NCBI GenBank assembly: GCA_001464895.1
Contig: LNEE01000027.1
Location: forward strand, 1-64,000
Reading direction: 5' to 3'
DNA from: Betaproteobacteria bacterium Ga0077532
GTDB lineage: Bacteria > Pseudomonadota > Gammaproteobacteria > Burkholderiales > Ga0077523
DNA: 64,000 nucleotides
Below, in pieces: positions 19,973 through 29,048 of this stretch; within the stretch, counting starts at the first letter, position 1; each line of letters begins with the position of its first letter. Made by a program: the position numbers and the translations under genes. The notes under the pieces are model-generated. The model was given only the letters and a program-made list of their open reading frames with translations, was not told the origin of the DNA and made no database searches.

Positions 19973-22900
19973 ATGCTCAACGCCATCGTTCGCTTCTCGC
20001 TGCAGCAGCGGATCATTCTCGTGGTCGTGGCTCTCGCCGCGGTCGTGCTCGGGATGCAGTCGCTGCAAAGCCTGTCCGTGGATGCCTTCCCGGACGTCAC
20101 CAACGTGCAGGTGCAGATCGCCTCGGAAGCGCCGGGACGTTCGCCGGAAGAGGTGGAGCGGTTCATCACCGTGCCCCTCGAGATCGCGATGACCGGCCTG
20201 CCCGGTCTGACCGAGATGCGCTCCCTCAATCGCAATGCACTGTCTCTCATCACGCTCGTGTTCCGGGACGATGTCGACGTGTTCTTCGCCCGCCAGCTGG
20301 TGATGGAGCGGATCATCGAGGCGCGCTCGCGCCTGCCGGCAAGCATCTCGCCGGTCCTGGGCCCGGTGAGCACGGGGCTCGGTGAGGTCTACCAGTACAC
20401 CCTCGAGAAACCCGACGACAAGGGCAAGGCCCTCGACGAGCAGGAGCTGATGGATCGCCGCACGGCGCAGGACTGGGTCGTTCGCCCACTGCTGCGTTCC
20501 ATCCAGGGCGTCGCCGAGATCAACTCGCAGGGGGGCTACGAGCGTCAGTACCAGGCGCTCGTGAACCCGGACCGCATGCGCCACTACAAGGTGTCGCTCG
20601 CGGACATTCTCGAGGCCCTCGACCGCAACAACGCCAACTCGGGCGGCGGCATCCTGCCCACCGGTGACGAGCAGTACCTGATCCGCGGGGTCGGCCTAAT
20701 CGGTGGCATCGAGGACATCCAGAACATCGTGTTGAAGGAGGAAGGTGGCACGCCGGTGTTCATCCGGGACATCGCGGAGGTGAAGATCGGTTCGGCCGTG
20801 CGCGTCGGTGCGCTCATCAAGAACGGCGAGACCGAGGCCGTCGGCGGCATCGTCATGATGCTGCGCGGCGGCAACGCCAAGGACGTCGTGACCCGCGTCA
20901 AGGAGCGCGTCGCAGAGATCAACAACAAGGGGATGCTGCCCGGCGGCCTGCAGATCGTCCCCTTCTACGACCGTACCGAACTGGTCGACTCCGCGCTCTG
21001 GACCGTCGTCAAGGTGCTGATGGAGGGCATCGCACTGGTGGTCGTGGTGCTCTTCGTGTTCCTCGGCGACCTGCGATCCAGCCTGATCGTCGTGGCATCG
21101 CTGTGCCTCGCGCCGTTGATCACGTTCATGGCCATGAACCAGCTCGGAATCTCCGCGAACCTGATGTCGCTGGGTGGCCTTGCGATCGCCATCGGCCTCA
21201 TCGTCGACGGCTCGGTCGTCGTGGTGGAGAACGCCTTCGGACAGCTCTCGCACCGCAAGGGCGAAGGCAAGCTCCGGATCATTCTCGAGGCAGTGCAGCA
21301 GGTCGCGAAGCCCGTGGTCTACGGCGTGGGCATCATCATCCTGGTGTTCCTGCCCCTCATGACGCTGGAGGGCATGGAAGGCAAGATGTTCGCTCCGCTC
21401 GCCTACACGATCGCCATCGCCTTGACCGCGTCGCTGCTGCTCGCGCTGACGCTCACCCCCGCATTGTGCGCGTACTTCCTGAAGGGTGGCCACGAGGAGG
21501 ACACCCCGCCGATCCGGTTCGTCAAGCGGTACTACCTCATCCTGCTCGGCAGCGCCCTGCGCAAGCCGAAGGTGACCGTGCTCGTGTCCGTCGCACTGCT
21601 TGTCTTGTCGGTGAGCCTGTTCCCGCTGCTCGGGAAGTCGTTCATCCCGACGCTGAAGGAGAACACGATCACGCCCGCGATCTCGCGGATGCCGAACATG
21701 TCGTTCGACGAGGTGCTCCGGCTCGAACTGGAGGCGTCGAAACGGATCATGACCGTCCCGGGCATCCGCATGGTGGTGAACAAGATCGGTCGGGGAGAGT
21801 CACCCGCGGATCCCCAGCCGCACAGCGACTCGGATCCGGTGGTGTCGCTGCTCCCCCGGGACCAATGGCCCGCCGGCTGGACCCAGGAGACGTTCGAAGG
21901 CGAGATCCGCGAGAAGCTGAAGGACCTCCCCGGCATCAGCCTGATCATGCACCAGCCGATCGCCCAGCGCGTCGACGAGATGGTGACAGGCGTGCGCTCG
22001 CAGGTCGCGATCAAGATCTTCGGGGACGACCTCGACGAGCTGAAGCGCGTCGGCGACGACATCGCGCGCGTGATGAACAAGATCCGCGGCACGCAGGACC
22101 TCCGGATCGAACGCCTGACGGGCCAGCAATACCTCACCATCGACATCCGTCGCCGCACGATGGCCCGCTACGGCCTCAATGCGGCCGATGTGCACGACGT
22201 CATCGAGACTGCGCTGGGTGGCCGGGTGGCGACGGAGATCTACGAGGGCGAGCGACGCTTCCCGGCGGTCGTGCGGTTCCCGGAGGAGTTCCGCGACAAG
22301 GCCGAGACCATCGGCGACACGCTGCTCGCCGGCCCCAGCGGTGCGCTCGTGGCGTTGCGTGAGATCGCCGACGTCAAGGTGGTGGATGGCCCGGTGCAGA
22401 TCAGCCGCGAGAGCGGCAAGCGCCGGATCGTCGTGGGCTCGAACGTCTCTGGCCGCGACATCGGCAGCTATGTGAAGGAGGCCCAGGGCCGCATCGACGC
22501 GGAGGTGAAACTACCCGAGGGCTACTTCATCCAGTGGGGCGGCCAGTTCGAGAACATGGAGCGCGCCACGAAGCGACTGGCGATCATCGTGCCCGTCACC
22601 ATCCTTGCCATCTTCTTCCTGCTCTTCACGCTGTTCAACTCGCTGCGGTACGCGACGCTCATCATCACCGTGCTGCCGTTCGCCTCCATCGGCGGGATCA
22701 TCGCGCTCTTCGTGACCGGGGAGTACCTCTCGGTGCCGGCGTCCGTGGGGTTCATCGCACTCTGGGGCATTGCTGTGCTGAACGGTGTGGTGCTCGTCTC
22801 GTACATCCGATCACTGCGCCAGGAAGGCCTGGAACAGGACGACGCCATCCGGCAGGGTTGCGTGATGCGATTCCGACCGGTGCTGATGACGGCAACGGTC

Positions 22901-23068
22901 GCGATGCTGGGCCTCATCCCGTTCCTGTTCGCCACGGGCCCTGGCTCCGAGGTGCAGCGCCCGCTTGCGATCGTCGTGATCGGCGGGCTCATCACATCGA
23001 CACTTCTCACACTCGTCGTGGTACCTACGCTCTATCGATGGTTCGAAGGCAAAGGGGCGGTGACCTGA
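19973..23068 (+). CDS. RND efflux pump of the heavy-metal (CzcA/CusA) type
   Basis: A 1031-residue inner membrane proton antiporter with the 12-helix RND layout: first helix ILVVVALAAVVLGM, large periplasmic loops, and the internal duplication. The start (VDAFPDVTNVQVQI) is the signature of the HME subfamily that exports metal cations. The TM4 motif near residue 402 reads AIGLIVDGSVVVVEN. It has the Asp and Gly of CzcA but AIG in place of DFG, so the metal is not the one predicted for classical Czc or Cus pumps. It lies 79 bp after the adaptor gene. Confidence 0.93.
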   Translation: MLNAIVRFSLQQRIILVVVALAAVVLGMQSLQSLSVDAFPDVTNVQVQIASEAPGRSPEEVERFITVPLEIAMTGLPGLTEMRSLNRNALSLITLVFRDDVDVFFARQLVMERIIEARSRLPASISPVLGPVSTGLGEVYQYTLEKPDDKGKALDEQELMDRRTAQDWVVRPLLRSIQGVAEINSQGGYERQYQALVNPDRMRHYKVSLADILEALDRNNANSGGGILPTGDEQYLIRGVGLIGGIEDIQNIVLKEEGGTPVFIRDIAEVKIGSAVRVGALIKNGETEAVGGIVMMLRGGNAKDVVTRVKERVAEINNKGMLPGGLQIVPFYDRTELVDSALWTVVKVLMEGIALVVVVLFVFLGDLRSSLIVVASLCLAPLITFMAMNQLGISANLMSLGGLAIAIGLIVDGSVVVVENAFGQLSHRKGEGKLRIILEAVQQVAKPVVYGVGIIILVFLPLMTLEGMEGKMFAPLAYTIAIALTASLLLALTLTPALCAYFLKGGHEEDTPPIRFVKRYYLILLGSALRKPKVTVLVSVALLVLSVSLFPLLGKSFIPTLKENTITPAISRMPNMSFDEVLRLELEASKRIMTVPGIRMVVNKIGRGESPADPQPHSDSDPVVSLLPRDQWPAGWTQETFEGEIREKLKDLPGISLIMHQPIAQRVDEMVTGVRSQVAIKIFGDDLDELKRVGDDIARVMNKIRGTQDLRIERLTGQQYLTIDIRRRTMARYGLNAADVHDVIETALGGRVATEIYEGERRFPAVVRFPEEFRDKAETIGDTLLAGPSGALVALREIADVKVVDGPVQISRESGKRRIVVGSNVSGRDIGSYVKEAQGRIDAEVKLPEGYFIQWGGQFENMERATKRLAIIVPVTILAIFFLLFTLFNSLRYATLIITVLPFASIGGIIALFVTGEYLSVPASVGFIALWGIAVLNGVVLVSYIRSLRQEGLEQDDAIRQGCVMRFRPVLMTATVAMLGLIPFLFATGPGSEVQRPLAIVVIGGLITSTLLTLVVVPTLYRWFEGKGAVT

Positions 23069-23163
23069 GCGGGCGCGGGCAGGCTCCGCACATTCACACC
23101 CGCCTCCGCCTGCCATCGCCGTCCGCGGTCCCACTTCGCCCGCCCCATCCACCGGAGACATCG

Positions 23164-24195
23164 ATGACGCGTGCCCACCCCATACCCGACATCCTCCGGC
23201 GCCTGTGCGCGACGCTCTGCATCGGTCTGCTACCCATGGGCATGGCAGCGCAGGCCGAGACCGCGGTCACGTACGGCGCAGAACTGGAAGGCTTCGAGTA
23301 CCCGTTCCCCGTGGAGCGATTCACCTTCCCGTCACAGGGACGGACGCTGTCGATGGCATTCATGGACGTCGCACCGTCGGCGCCCAACGGGCAGACAGTC
23401 GTGCTCCTGCACGGCAAGAACTTCTGCGGTGCCACCTGGGAAGCCACGATCCAGGCGCTCGGCCAGGCGGGGTACCGGGTCATCGCCCCGGATCAGATCG
23501 GCTTCTGCAGGTCCACGAAACCAGACCACTACCAGTACACGTTCCATCAGCTGGCGACGAACACCAGGGCGCTGCTGGCCTCCCGCGGTGTGGAGCGGGC
23601 AGTGGTCGTGGGCCACTCGATGGGTGGGATGATCGCGGCCCGGTACGCGTTGATGTTTCCGGAGGCCGTCTCGCGCCTCGTGATGATCAATCCGCTGGGG
23701 CTGGAAGACTGGAAGGCCGAAGGCGTGCCGTACGCGACGGTCGATCAGAACCTCCAGTCCGAACTGCGCACGACCGCGGAGACCATCCGCAACTACCAGC
23801 TCCGCTACTACTACAACGGCGTCTGGAAACCCGAGTACGACCGCTGGGTCGGGATGGCTGCAGGGCTCTACGCAGGCAGCGGACGGGCGCTCGTCACGTG
23901 GAACCAGGCGCTGACGTCCGACATGATCTTCACGCAGCCGGTCGTGCACGAGTTCGGCAAGCTTCGCGTGCCGACGCTGCTCATGATCGGCGGGATGGAC
24001 CGCACCGCACCGGGGGCGGGGCGCGCGTCCCCGGACGTCGCGAAGCGGCTCGGCAACTATCCCGAACTGGGTCGCCGTGCCGCGGCAAACATCCCCGGCG
24101 CAGTGCTGGTGGAGTTTCCCGACCTGGGTCACTCACCCCAGGTCGAGGCCCCGGCGCGGTTCCACGCGGAGTTCCTGAAGGCGCTCGCGCGGTAG
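23164..24195 (+). CDS. Exported alpha/beta hydrolase
   Basis: A 343-residue serine hydrolase with a signal peptide (LCIGLLPMGMAAQAET). The alpha/beta-hydrolase motifs are complete: oxyanion LLHGKNF, nucleophile elbow GHSMGG, acid Asp in IGGMDRT and His in LGHSPQ. It acts in the periplasm or outside the cell on an unknown ester, lactone or similar substrate. The gene follows the RND pump by 95 bp with its own GGAGA site and may be read from the same promoter. A link to efflux is only positional. Confidence 0.88.
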   Translation: MTRAHPIPDILRRLCATLCIGLLPMGMAAQAETAVTYGAELEGFEYPFPVERFTFPSQGRTLSMAFMDVAPSAPNGQTVVLLHGKNFCGATWEATIQALGQAGYRVIAPDQIGFCRSTKPDHYQYTFHQLATNTRALLASRGVERAVVVGHSMGGMIAARYALMFPEAVSRLVMINPLGLEDWKAEGVPYATVDQNLQSELRTTAETIRNYQLRYYYNGVWKPEYDRWVGMAAGLYAGSGRALVTWNQALTSDMIFTQPVVHEFGKLRVPTLLMIGGMDRTAPGAGRASPDVAKRLGNYPELGRRAAANIPGAVLVEFPDLGHSPQVEAPARFHAEFLKALAR

Positions 24196-24514
24196 CTGCA
24201 GTAGCTTCGCGAACCAGCGCCGCCACCGACTGATGGCCGATGGCGACGGAAAGTACTTGGGAGAGCCTCGCGTGCCGGTCCACTCACCGCTCCCTCCGGT
24301 AAGCCTGCGATGCCGCTGCGACGTCGGTCGGTGAGAAGCGCATCTCTCATTCCAAGAGACTTCTGCCCCGCCATCGTCCGTTCGGACCAACCGATACCTA
24401 AGTCTTCTTGATTCCGCACGAGACCGGCGACTAACATGCTGTCCGGGTACGAGTCCTGTCACGACCATCGGGGCCTTCCGGGACCCGCAGACCACGTTTC
24501 GCAGGAGTCGCACG
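24196..24514. other. Intergenic region before the two-component genes
   Basis: This 319-bp gap ends with a good ribosome binding site (GCAGGAG) for the kinase at 24515. No other gene is supported, and no clear promoter boxes were found. GC content falls somewhat in the middle (about 24390-24440), where a promoter could lie. Confidence 0.5.
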
Positions 24515-25603
24515 ATGGATCTTGGCGAGCACGCGCATGTCGATCGGGGCCTCTCGGCCCGCGCCTATCGCACGATGGTCACGCGCGCGCCGGATGTCTG
24601 CATGACCCTCCAGTTGGGCAGCGGCACGATCCTCGACTGCAACGACGCCGTGCGGACGACCCTCGGTTATGCCCCGGCCGAGGTGGTTGGCCGGTCGATC
24701 CTCGCATTCGCCCTCCAGGACGGCTCGGACGCCACGCGCGACTCCTGGCAGCTCCTTGCGACCCATGCCGATCTGCGTGCGTCGAACATGCAGGTGAAGC
24801 GCAAGGACGGCTGTGCGGTCGATGTCTGTCTGAGTGCCCGCGGCGTCCGCGATGACACCGGCCGCATCGCCTTCGGGCTGGCCGTGCTCCGTATGCGCGG
24901 CACGGACCGACGCGCCGGTGCCGAAGCCCAGGCGCACGACATGGCCCGCCTCAAGGGGCTCCTGTATGCGATCTCCGTGGCGGAGGAACGCGAGCGCCGA
25001 CGCATCGCGGCAGGGCTCCACGACGAGCTCGGTCAACTTCTCGCGATCGCCAAGCTGAAGCTGGGGCGCCTCGGCACGACCAACGACGTGGCCGATCGCG
25101 CACAACTCACCACCGATCTCGGCGCGCTGATCGACCAGGCATCACGCGCCGCCCGCGCCTCCACGTTCGAACTCAGCTCACCCGTGCTGCAGCAGTTCGG
25201 GCTCGACGCAGCGATCGAAAGTCTCGGAGAGCGCATGCAGCGGATGGCGGGTATTGCCTTCCGCTTCGAATCCGACGGCGTCCCGTGCACGCTCCCCGAC
25301 GATGTGCCGGTCGTGTTGCTGCGCGTGGTGCGTGAACTGCTGTTCAACGTGCAGAAGCATGCCGAGGCAGGATCCGTGAACGTCAGCGTGCGACGCTGCA
25401 CCTCCGCCTGCACCATCGTGGTGGAGGACGACGGCGTCGGCTTCCAGCCCACCGGAGTCTCCACCTTCACCCCGGCTGGCGGCTACGGCCTCTTCAGTGC
25501 CCAGGCACAGATCGAATCCGTCGGTGGGCGCTTCGCCATCGGCCCGCACCCCGGCGGCGGCACCCGGGCCACCCTCATAGTGCCCTTGCCTGCGCCGTCC
25601 TGA
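24515..25603 (+). CDS. PAS-containing histidine kinase, NarX/LiaS type
   Basis: A 362-residue soluble kinase. A PAS domain (about 17-130, IVDCNDAV-like segment TILDCNDAVRTTLGY) is followed by a HisKA_3 dimerisation domain with phospho-His169 in GLHDELGQLL. A HATPase domain comes next (LLFNVQKHA as N box, DDGVGF and GGYGLFSAQAQIE as G boxes). There are no membrane segments, so the signal is cytoplasmic, possibly a ligand or redox state sensed by PAS. It pairs with the NarL-type regulator 84 bp downstream. Confidence 0.92.
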   Translation: MDLGEHAHVDRGLSARAYRTMVTRAPDVCMTLQLGSGTILDCNDAVRTTLGYAPAEVVGRSILAFALQDGSDATRDSWQLLATHADLRASNMQVKRKDGCAVDVCLSARGVRDDTGRIAFGLAVLRMRGTDRRAGAEAQAHDMARLKGLLYAISVAEERERRRIAAGLHDELGQLLAIAKLKLGRLGTTNDVADRAQLTTDLGALIDQASRAARASTFELSSPVLQQFGLDAAIESLGERMQRMAGIAFRFESDGVPCTLPDDVPVVLLRVVRELLFNVQKHAEAGSVNVSVRRCTSACTIVVEDDGVGFQPTGVSTFTPAGGYGLFSAQAQIESVGGRFAIGPHPGGGTRATLIVPLPAPS

Positions 25604-25687
25604 CATCGCCGACGCCATCGCCCATCAGGCACGGCCGTCCCGCGACAGATGCCACGAACCCGCCCCCGCCATTACCTGGAGCCCCGC

Positions 25688-26374
25688 ATGAGCACCCGCA
25701 TCATCCTTGCCGACGACCATCGCATCCTGCGTGAAGGCATCGCCGCCATGCTGCGCCAGGTCCCGGCGTTCGAGATCGTGGGCGAAGCAAGCGACGGCAA
25801 TGAAACGGTCCGCCTCGCCCGCGAACTGCGACCCGACCTCGTGGTGACCGACGTCTCCATGCCCGGCATGAACGGCATCGAGGCGATCCGGCGCATCGTC
25901 GAGGACGTCCCGGGCGTGCGGACGTTGTGCCTGTCGGTGCACGACGAGAAGCGGCTCGTCTCGGCCGTGATGGACGCCGGCGCCTCCGGCTACCTCCTGA
26001 AGGACTGCGCCTTCGACGAGCTGCTCCGGGCCGTGCGTGCCGTGATGGCGGGCCAGGTCTGGATCAGCCCCGCGATCGCCGGTGTGCTGATGGAGGACTA
26101 CCGCAACCGGCGTGCCGGAACTACAACACCGTCCGCCTTCTCCGAACTCACCGCGCGCGAGCGCGAGGTCATCCAGCTCATCGCGGAGGGTTGCTCGACC
26201 CGCGAGATCGCCGAACGCCTGCATGTGAGTGCGAAGACCGTCGGGACGCATCGCGAGCACCTGATGGCCAAGCTCCGAGTGAACGGCACGGCGGAACTGA
26301 CGCGGTATGCCATCCGCGAAGGCCTCACCACACTCGACGCCCACGTTACGCGCCGCGACGACCGCAGCACCTGA
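25688..26374 (+). CDS. NarL/LuxR-type response regulator
   Basis: A 228-residue regulator. The receiver (1-120) has DD at the first strand, acceptor Asp55 in VTDVSMPGMNG and Lys in YLLKDC. The C-terminal LuxR helix-turn-helix (about 155-215) contains LTAREREVIQLIAEG and STREIAERLHVSAKTVGTH. It is the likely partner of the upstream kinase. ATG 25688 is chosen because the receiver fold starts there. The stop is followed directly by a run of 8-bp repeats. Confidence 0.94.
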   Translation: MSTRIILADDHRILREGIAAMLRQVPAFEIVGEASDGNETVRLARELRPDLVVTDVSMPGMNGIEAIRRIVEDVPGVRTLCLSVHDEKRLVSAVMDAGASGYLLKDCAFDELLRAVRAVMAGQVWISPAIAGVLMEDYRNRRAGTTTPSAFSELTAREREVIQLIAEGCSTREIAERLHVSAKTVGTHREHLMAKLRVNGTAELTRYAIREGLTTLDAHVTRRDDRST

Positions 26375-26375
26375 C

Positions 26376-26430
26376 GCTTTCCCGCTTTCCCGCTTTCCCG
26401 CTTTCCCGCTTTCCCGCTTTCCCGCTTTCC
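26376..26430. repeat. 8-bp tandem repeat, gctttccc, six full copies and one partial
   Basis: Six perfect copies of gctttccc run from 26376 to 26423 and a seventh partial copy ends at 26430. The array starts one base after the stop of the response regulator gene and is followed by a C-rich tract. Such arrays change copy number by slippage. Here it is in the 3' untranslated region. Confidence 0.95.
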
Positions 26431-26838
26431 TCCCTCCCGCCCCGTCCCCCACGAAACGCGGTCATCCCGCGCCACGCCCCGTTTCCGCCCGCCGCCCGAT
26501 TCAGCATTCCGCCCCCTTCGCATCAGGCAATCGCTGATTGTTAGGACCCGCCCGCCCGGATGAGGCTATCGGGGCTGGGAACGACACCGGACATCCGGAA
26601 CCGCACAGGGGTCTCCACGGCCCCTGGTACGTGCGCATGCGCCGGGCTGCGTTCCAGGCAGAGAGGCCGCCTCCACGCCCCGCCAGGGAACGAAGGTAGT
26701 CCATGGACCCAACGAATCGACAGTCGGCCGCGCCCGCCACCGGGGCACGACCTGCAGGAGGCTTCGATTGAACGCACCACCGGGACGCTTCGGCGGCCAG
26801 CAGTCATCGGAATGCACGCAGGCGCGGAGCGCGCGGAC
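26431..26838. other. Intergenic region between response regulators
   Basis: A C-rich start merges into sequence with an open frame in phase with the next gene, back to 26560. That extension has no receiver-like sequence and a poor start. I see no other gene. It may hold the promoter of the receiver-only protein. Confidence 0.5.
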
Positions 26839-27276
26839 ATGACCATACGCATCGTCCTCGCCGACGACCACGCCTCCTATCGCGCCACTGTGCGCGAGAT
26901 GATCGAACACGAGCCCGACCTCGAGGTCGTCGCGGAAGCGAGCGACGGGGCCGGCGCCATCGCCGCGGAGCGGGACCAGACCCCGGACATCGTCGTGATC
27001 GACGTCGAGATGCCTCGGATGGATGGCATAGAGGCCACGCGCCGCATCCTGGAGCAGCACCCCGCCGCACGCGTACTCGCCCTCACGCTGCACACCGAGG
27101 CCTGCTACGTCGACAGCATGCTCGCCGCAGGCGCCAACGGGTACGTACTGAAGCAGGATGCCTTCGCGGCGCTGCTGCAGGGCATCCGCGAGGTGGCCGC
27201 CGGGCGCCGATACGTGAGCCCGACGCTCGGCGAAGACCGGACCGGACATCCGTCTCCGGACCGGAGCAATCACTGA
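26839..27276 (+). CDS. Receiver-only response regulator of the NarL family
   Basis: About 145 residues from ATG 26839 (ATG 26812 is also possible). The receiver is complete: DDH at the first strand, acceptor Asp55 in VIDVEMPRMDG, Thr in LALTLH, and Lys in YVLKQD. It is most like NarL-type receivers, but the frame ends soon after the last helix with no DNA-binding domain. It could be a phosphate sink for the kinase at 24515, or a regulator that lost its helix-turn-helix. It lies just before the injection-system operon, whose control it might affect. Confidence 0.8.
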   Translation: MTIRIVLADDHASYRATVREMIEHEPDLEVVAEASDGAGAIAAERDQTPDIVVIDVEMPRMDGIEATRRILEQHPAARVLALTLHTEACYVDSMLAAGANGYVLKQDAFAALLQGIREVAAGRRYVSPTLGEDRTGHPSPDRSNH

Positions 27277-27600
27277 TGCGTACGGCATCCGGGAAGCGCC
27301 GTCTCGGATTTCCAGAAGCCACAGGTCAGCATTCTCCCGATTGGCATCGGCGGCGCGCGGCAGGACGATCCGTTCCGAAGGCGATCAGGTACGGATCGCC
27401 CGCCGAAGCTGGCACGGTCGACCCATCGGGTCGGTCCCGGAGCAACAACCGAGGTATCGCACGCATGGGGAAGGGGATGTCGATCTGGAGGCTTTCGGTC
27501 ATGCAGGGTGGTCAGACCCGCGGATCGACGCGCACCTTTGGTGTCCTCGCATCGGCGTGCCAGCGTCGCGGTGACGAGTGAGCCACGACGGTGACGCGCG
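27277..27600. other. Region upstream of the contractile injection operon
   Basis: This 324-bp gap presumably contains the operon promoter. I found no convincing sigma-70, sigma-28 or sigma-54 boxes by eye. An open frame at 27276-27581 has no motif and is not called. Confidence 0.45.
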
Positions 27601-28179
27601 ATGATCGACTCGGCGGTGACCCAGGTGGCCAGCCGCCTGAACGAGTTCCTGAAGCGCCACGCCAATGTCGCCTACGACATCGTCCGGACCTCGAACCTCT
27701 CGGAGCTGGATGGCACTGCAGTGACGGACACCGAGAACAAGGTGCTCGTCTTCCTCGTGAACGTGGAGAAGGAGACGCTGCCGTTCAACGCCCTGCCCGC
27801 GCGGTCGGGCGGGTTCTCCCGCTCGGCAGACAGCAGCCCCTCGGTGCACCTGACGCTTTCGATCATGGTGGCGGCGAACTTCAGTGGCCGCCACTATCCG
27901 GACGCCCTGAAGTTTCTTGCCAACTCGGTGAGCTTCTTCCAGCGGAACCCGATCTTCGATCACTCGAACACGCCGGACCTCGAGAGTCGCATCGACCGTC
28001 TCGTGCTCGACATCGAGAACCTCAGCATCACGGACTTGAGCAACCTCTGGGGCATCCTCGGTGGCAAGTACGTGCCGTCCATTCTCTACAAGATGCGCAT
28101 GGTCACGTTCAACGCGCGCGACGTCATCAGCCAGACGCCGCCGATCAGCGCCTCCGACACCGCGGCGGGGCCGGCATGA
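27601..28179 (+). CDS. eCIS DUF4255 protein (Pvc16/Afp16-like tube terminator)
   Basis: A 192-residue DUF4255 protein. The conserved features are an N-terminal helix (VTQVASRLNEFLK), the central ANFSGRHYPDALKFLANSVS segment and the end motif LSNLWGILGGKYVPSILYKM. In Afp and PVC particles the family caps and ends the inner tube and sheath. In those operons the gene is last, while here it is the first gene of the operon, as in several other eCIS lineages. The stop overlaps the next start (ATGA). Confidence 0.9.
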   Translation: MIDSAVTQVASRLNEFLKRHANVAYDIVRTSNLSELDGTAVTDTENKVLVFLVNVEKETLPFNALPARSGGFSRSADSSPSVHLTLSIMVAANFSGRHYPDALKFLANSVSFFQRNPIFDHSNTPDLESRIDRLVLDIENLSITDLSNLWGILGGKYVPSILYKMRMVTFNARDVISQTPPISASDTAAGPA

Positions 28180-29006
28180 GCGGTCGCACGCTGGAGCGCT
28201 GGACGCCCGCCTTCACGCTCGAGGCACGGCACGCCTTCTTCGGTGACACGCCCTGCCCGTCGGTCGCCTTCGAGCCGGTGGAGGAGACCCGGGCCCGTCT
28301 CGCGAACCTCGGTCTGCTGTGCCGCGACGGCCCCGGCACGCTCACCACGTTCCGTTCCGATCGCACGGGATCCGACGGCGCCGCCGATCTGACATTCCGC
28401 CTCGTGGCCACCGACGCGGCGTTCGCCAACTACACCCGCCTCGACGGCGCGGATGCGCGCTCCACGCTGTGGTTCGACACCGCGACGGCAGCCCCTTCGG
28501 ACACCGGCAACGGGCGCCGCCTGCACATTGGCCCCACCGTCGCCGCCACCGATCGCGTCGCCCTGGACGCGCCGTCCCTGCTGGGCTCGACGACGCCGCG
28601 CGACCTCGCCACCCCGCCGCTCGGATTCGTGCGCGTGCGAATGCACCAGGGCGACCCATCGGTGACGTGGGTCATCGCCTTCGACGCGCGGACCACCGTA
28701 TGGAAGTACTACGTGCTCGGCGCGTCCGATGCCATGCCGACCATCCGCGATGCGGACGGCGAAATCGAGTTCGAACCGGCCGCCCCGACGGTGCTGCCGG
28801 GCAACAGGCGCGCGGTGGTGCTGCGCTCCAAGGTTCCCATCCCGTTGCGGGATCGCCCGACACAGCGCTTCCAGCTGCGTGTGGCGACTCCGGCCGGTGA
28901 GCGCGTGCTGGTCAGGCGACTGGCGCTCGCATCGCCGACCCGGCTCGGGAAGGACACCGTCGATGGCCGTGAAGTCACGGTCTCCGAGATCTACGTCAAT
29001 CTCTGA
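28176..29006 (+). CDS. Unknown eCIS operon protein, 276 residues
   Basis: No domain is recognised. The protein is rich in beta-type segments, has no signal peptide and no membrane helix, and ends REVTVSEIYVNL. Position suggests a structural or assembly role: it is coupled to the DUF4255 gene by a four-base overlap and is 42 bp ahead of the sheath gene. Genes of unknown function occur at this place in other eCIS operons. A structure prediction would be the way to place it. Confidence 0.75.
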   Translation: MSGRTLERWTPAFTLEARHAFFGDTPCPSVAFEPVEETRARLANLGLLCRDGPGTLTTFRSDRTGSDGAADLTFRLVATDAAFANYTRLDGADARSTLWFDTATAAPSDTGNGRRLHIGPTVAATDRVALDAPSLLGSTTPRDLATPPLGFVRVRMHQGDPSVTWVIAFDARTTVWKYYVLGASDAMPTIRDADGEIEFEPAAPTVLPGNRRAVVLRSKVPIPLRDRPTQRFQLRVATPAGERVLVRRLALASPTRLGKDTVDGREVTVSEIYVNL

Positions 29007-29048
29007 CGCAACCCTCAGCTCAACCTCCAGCCACTGAAGGAAAACCCC

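Noticed and set aside
27591..28175. Extended open frame upstream of the 276-residue eCIS protein
   Set aside because: The upstream part is out of frame with, and hidden under, the DUF4255 gene. The true start is ATG 28176 with an ATGA overlap.
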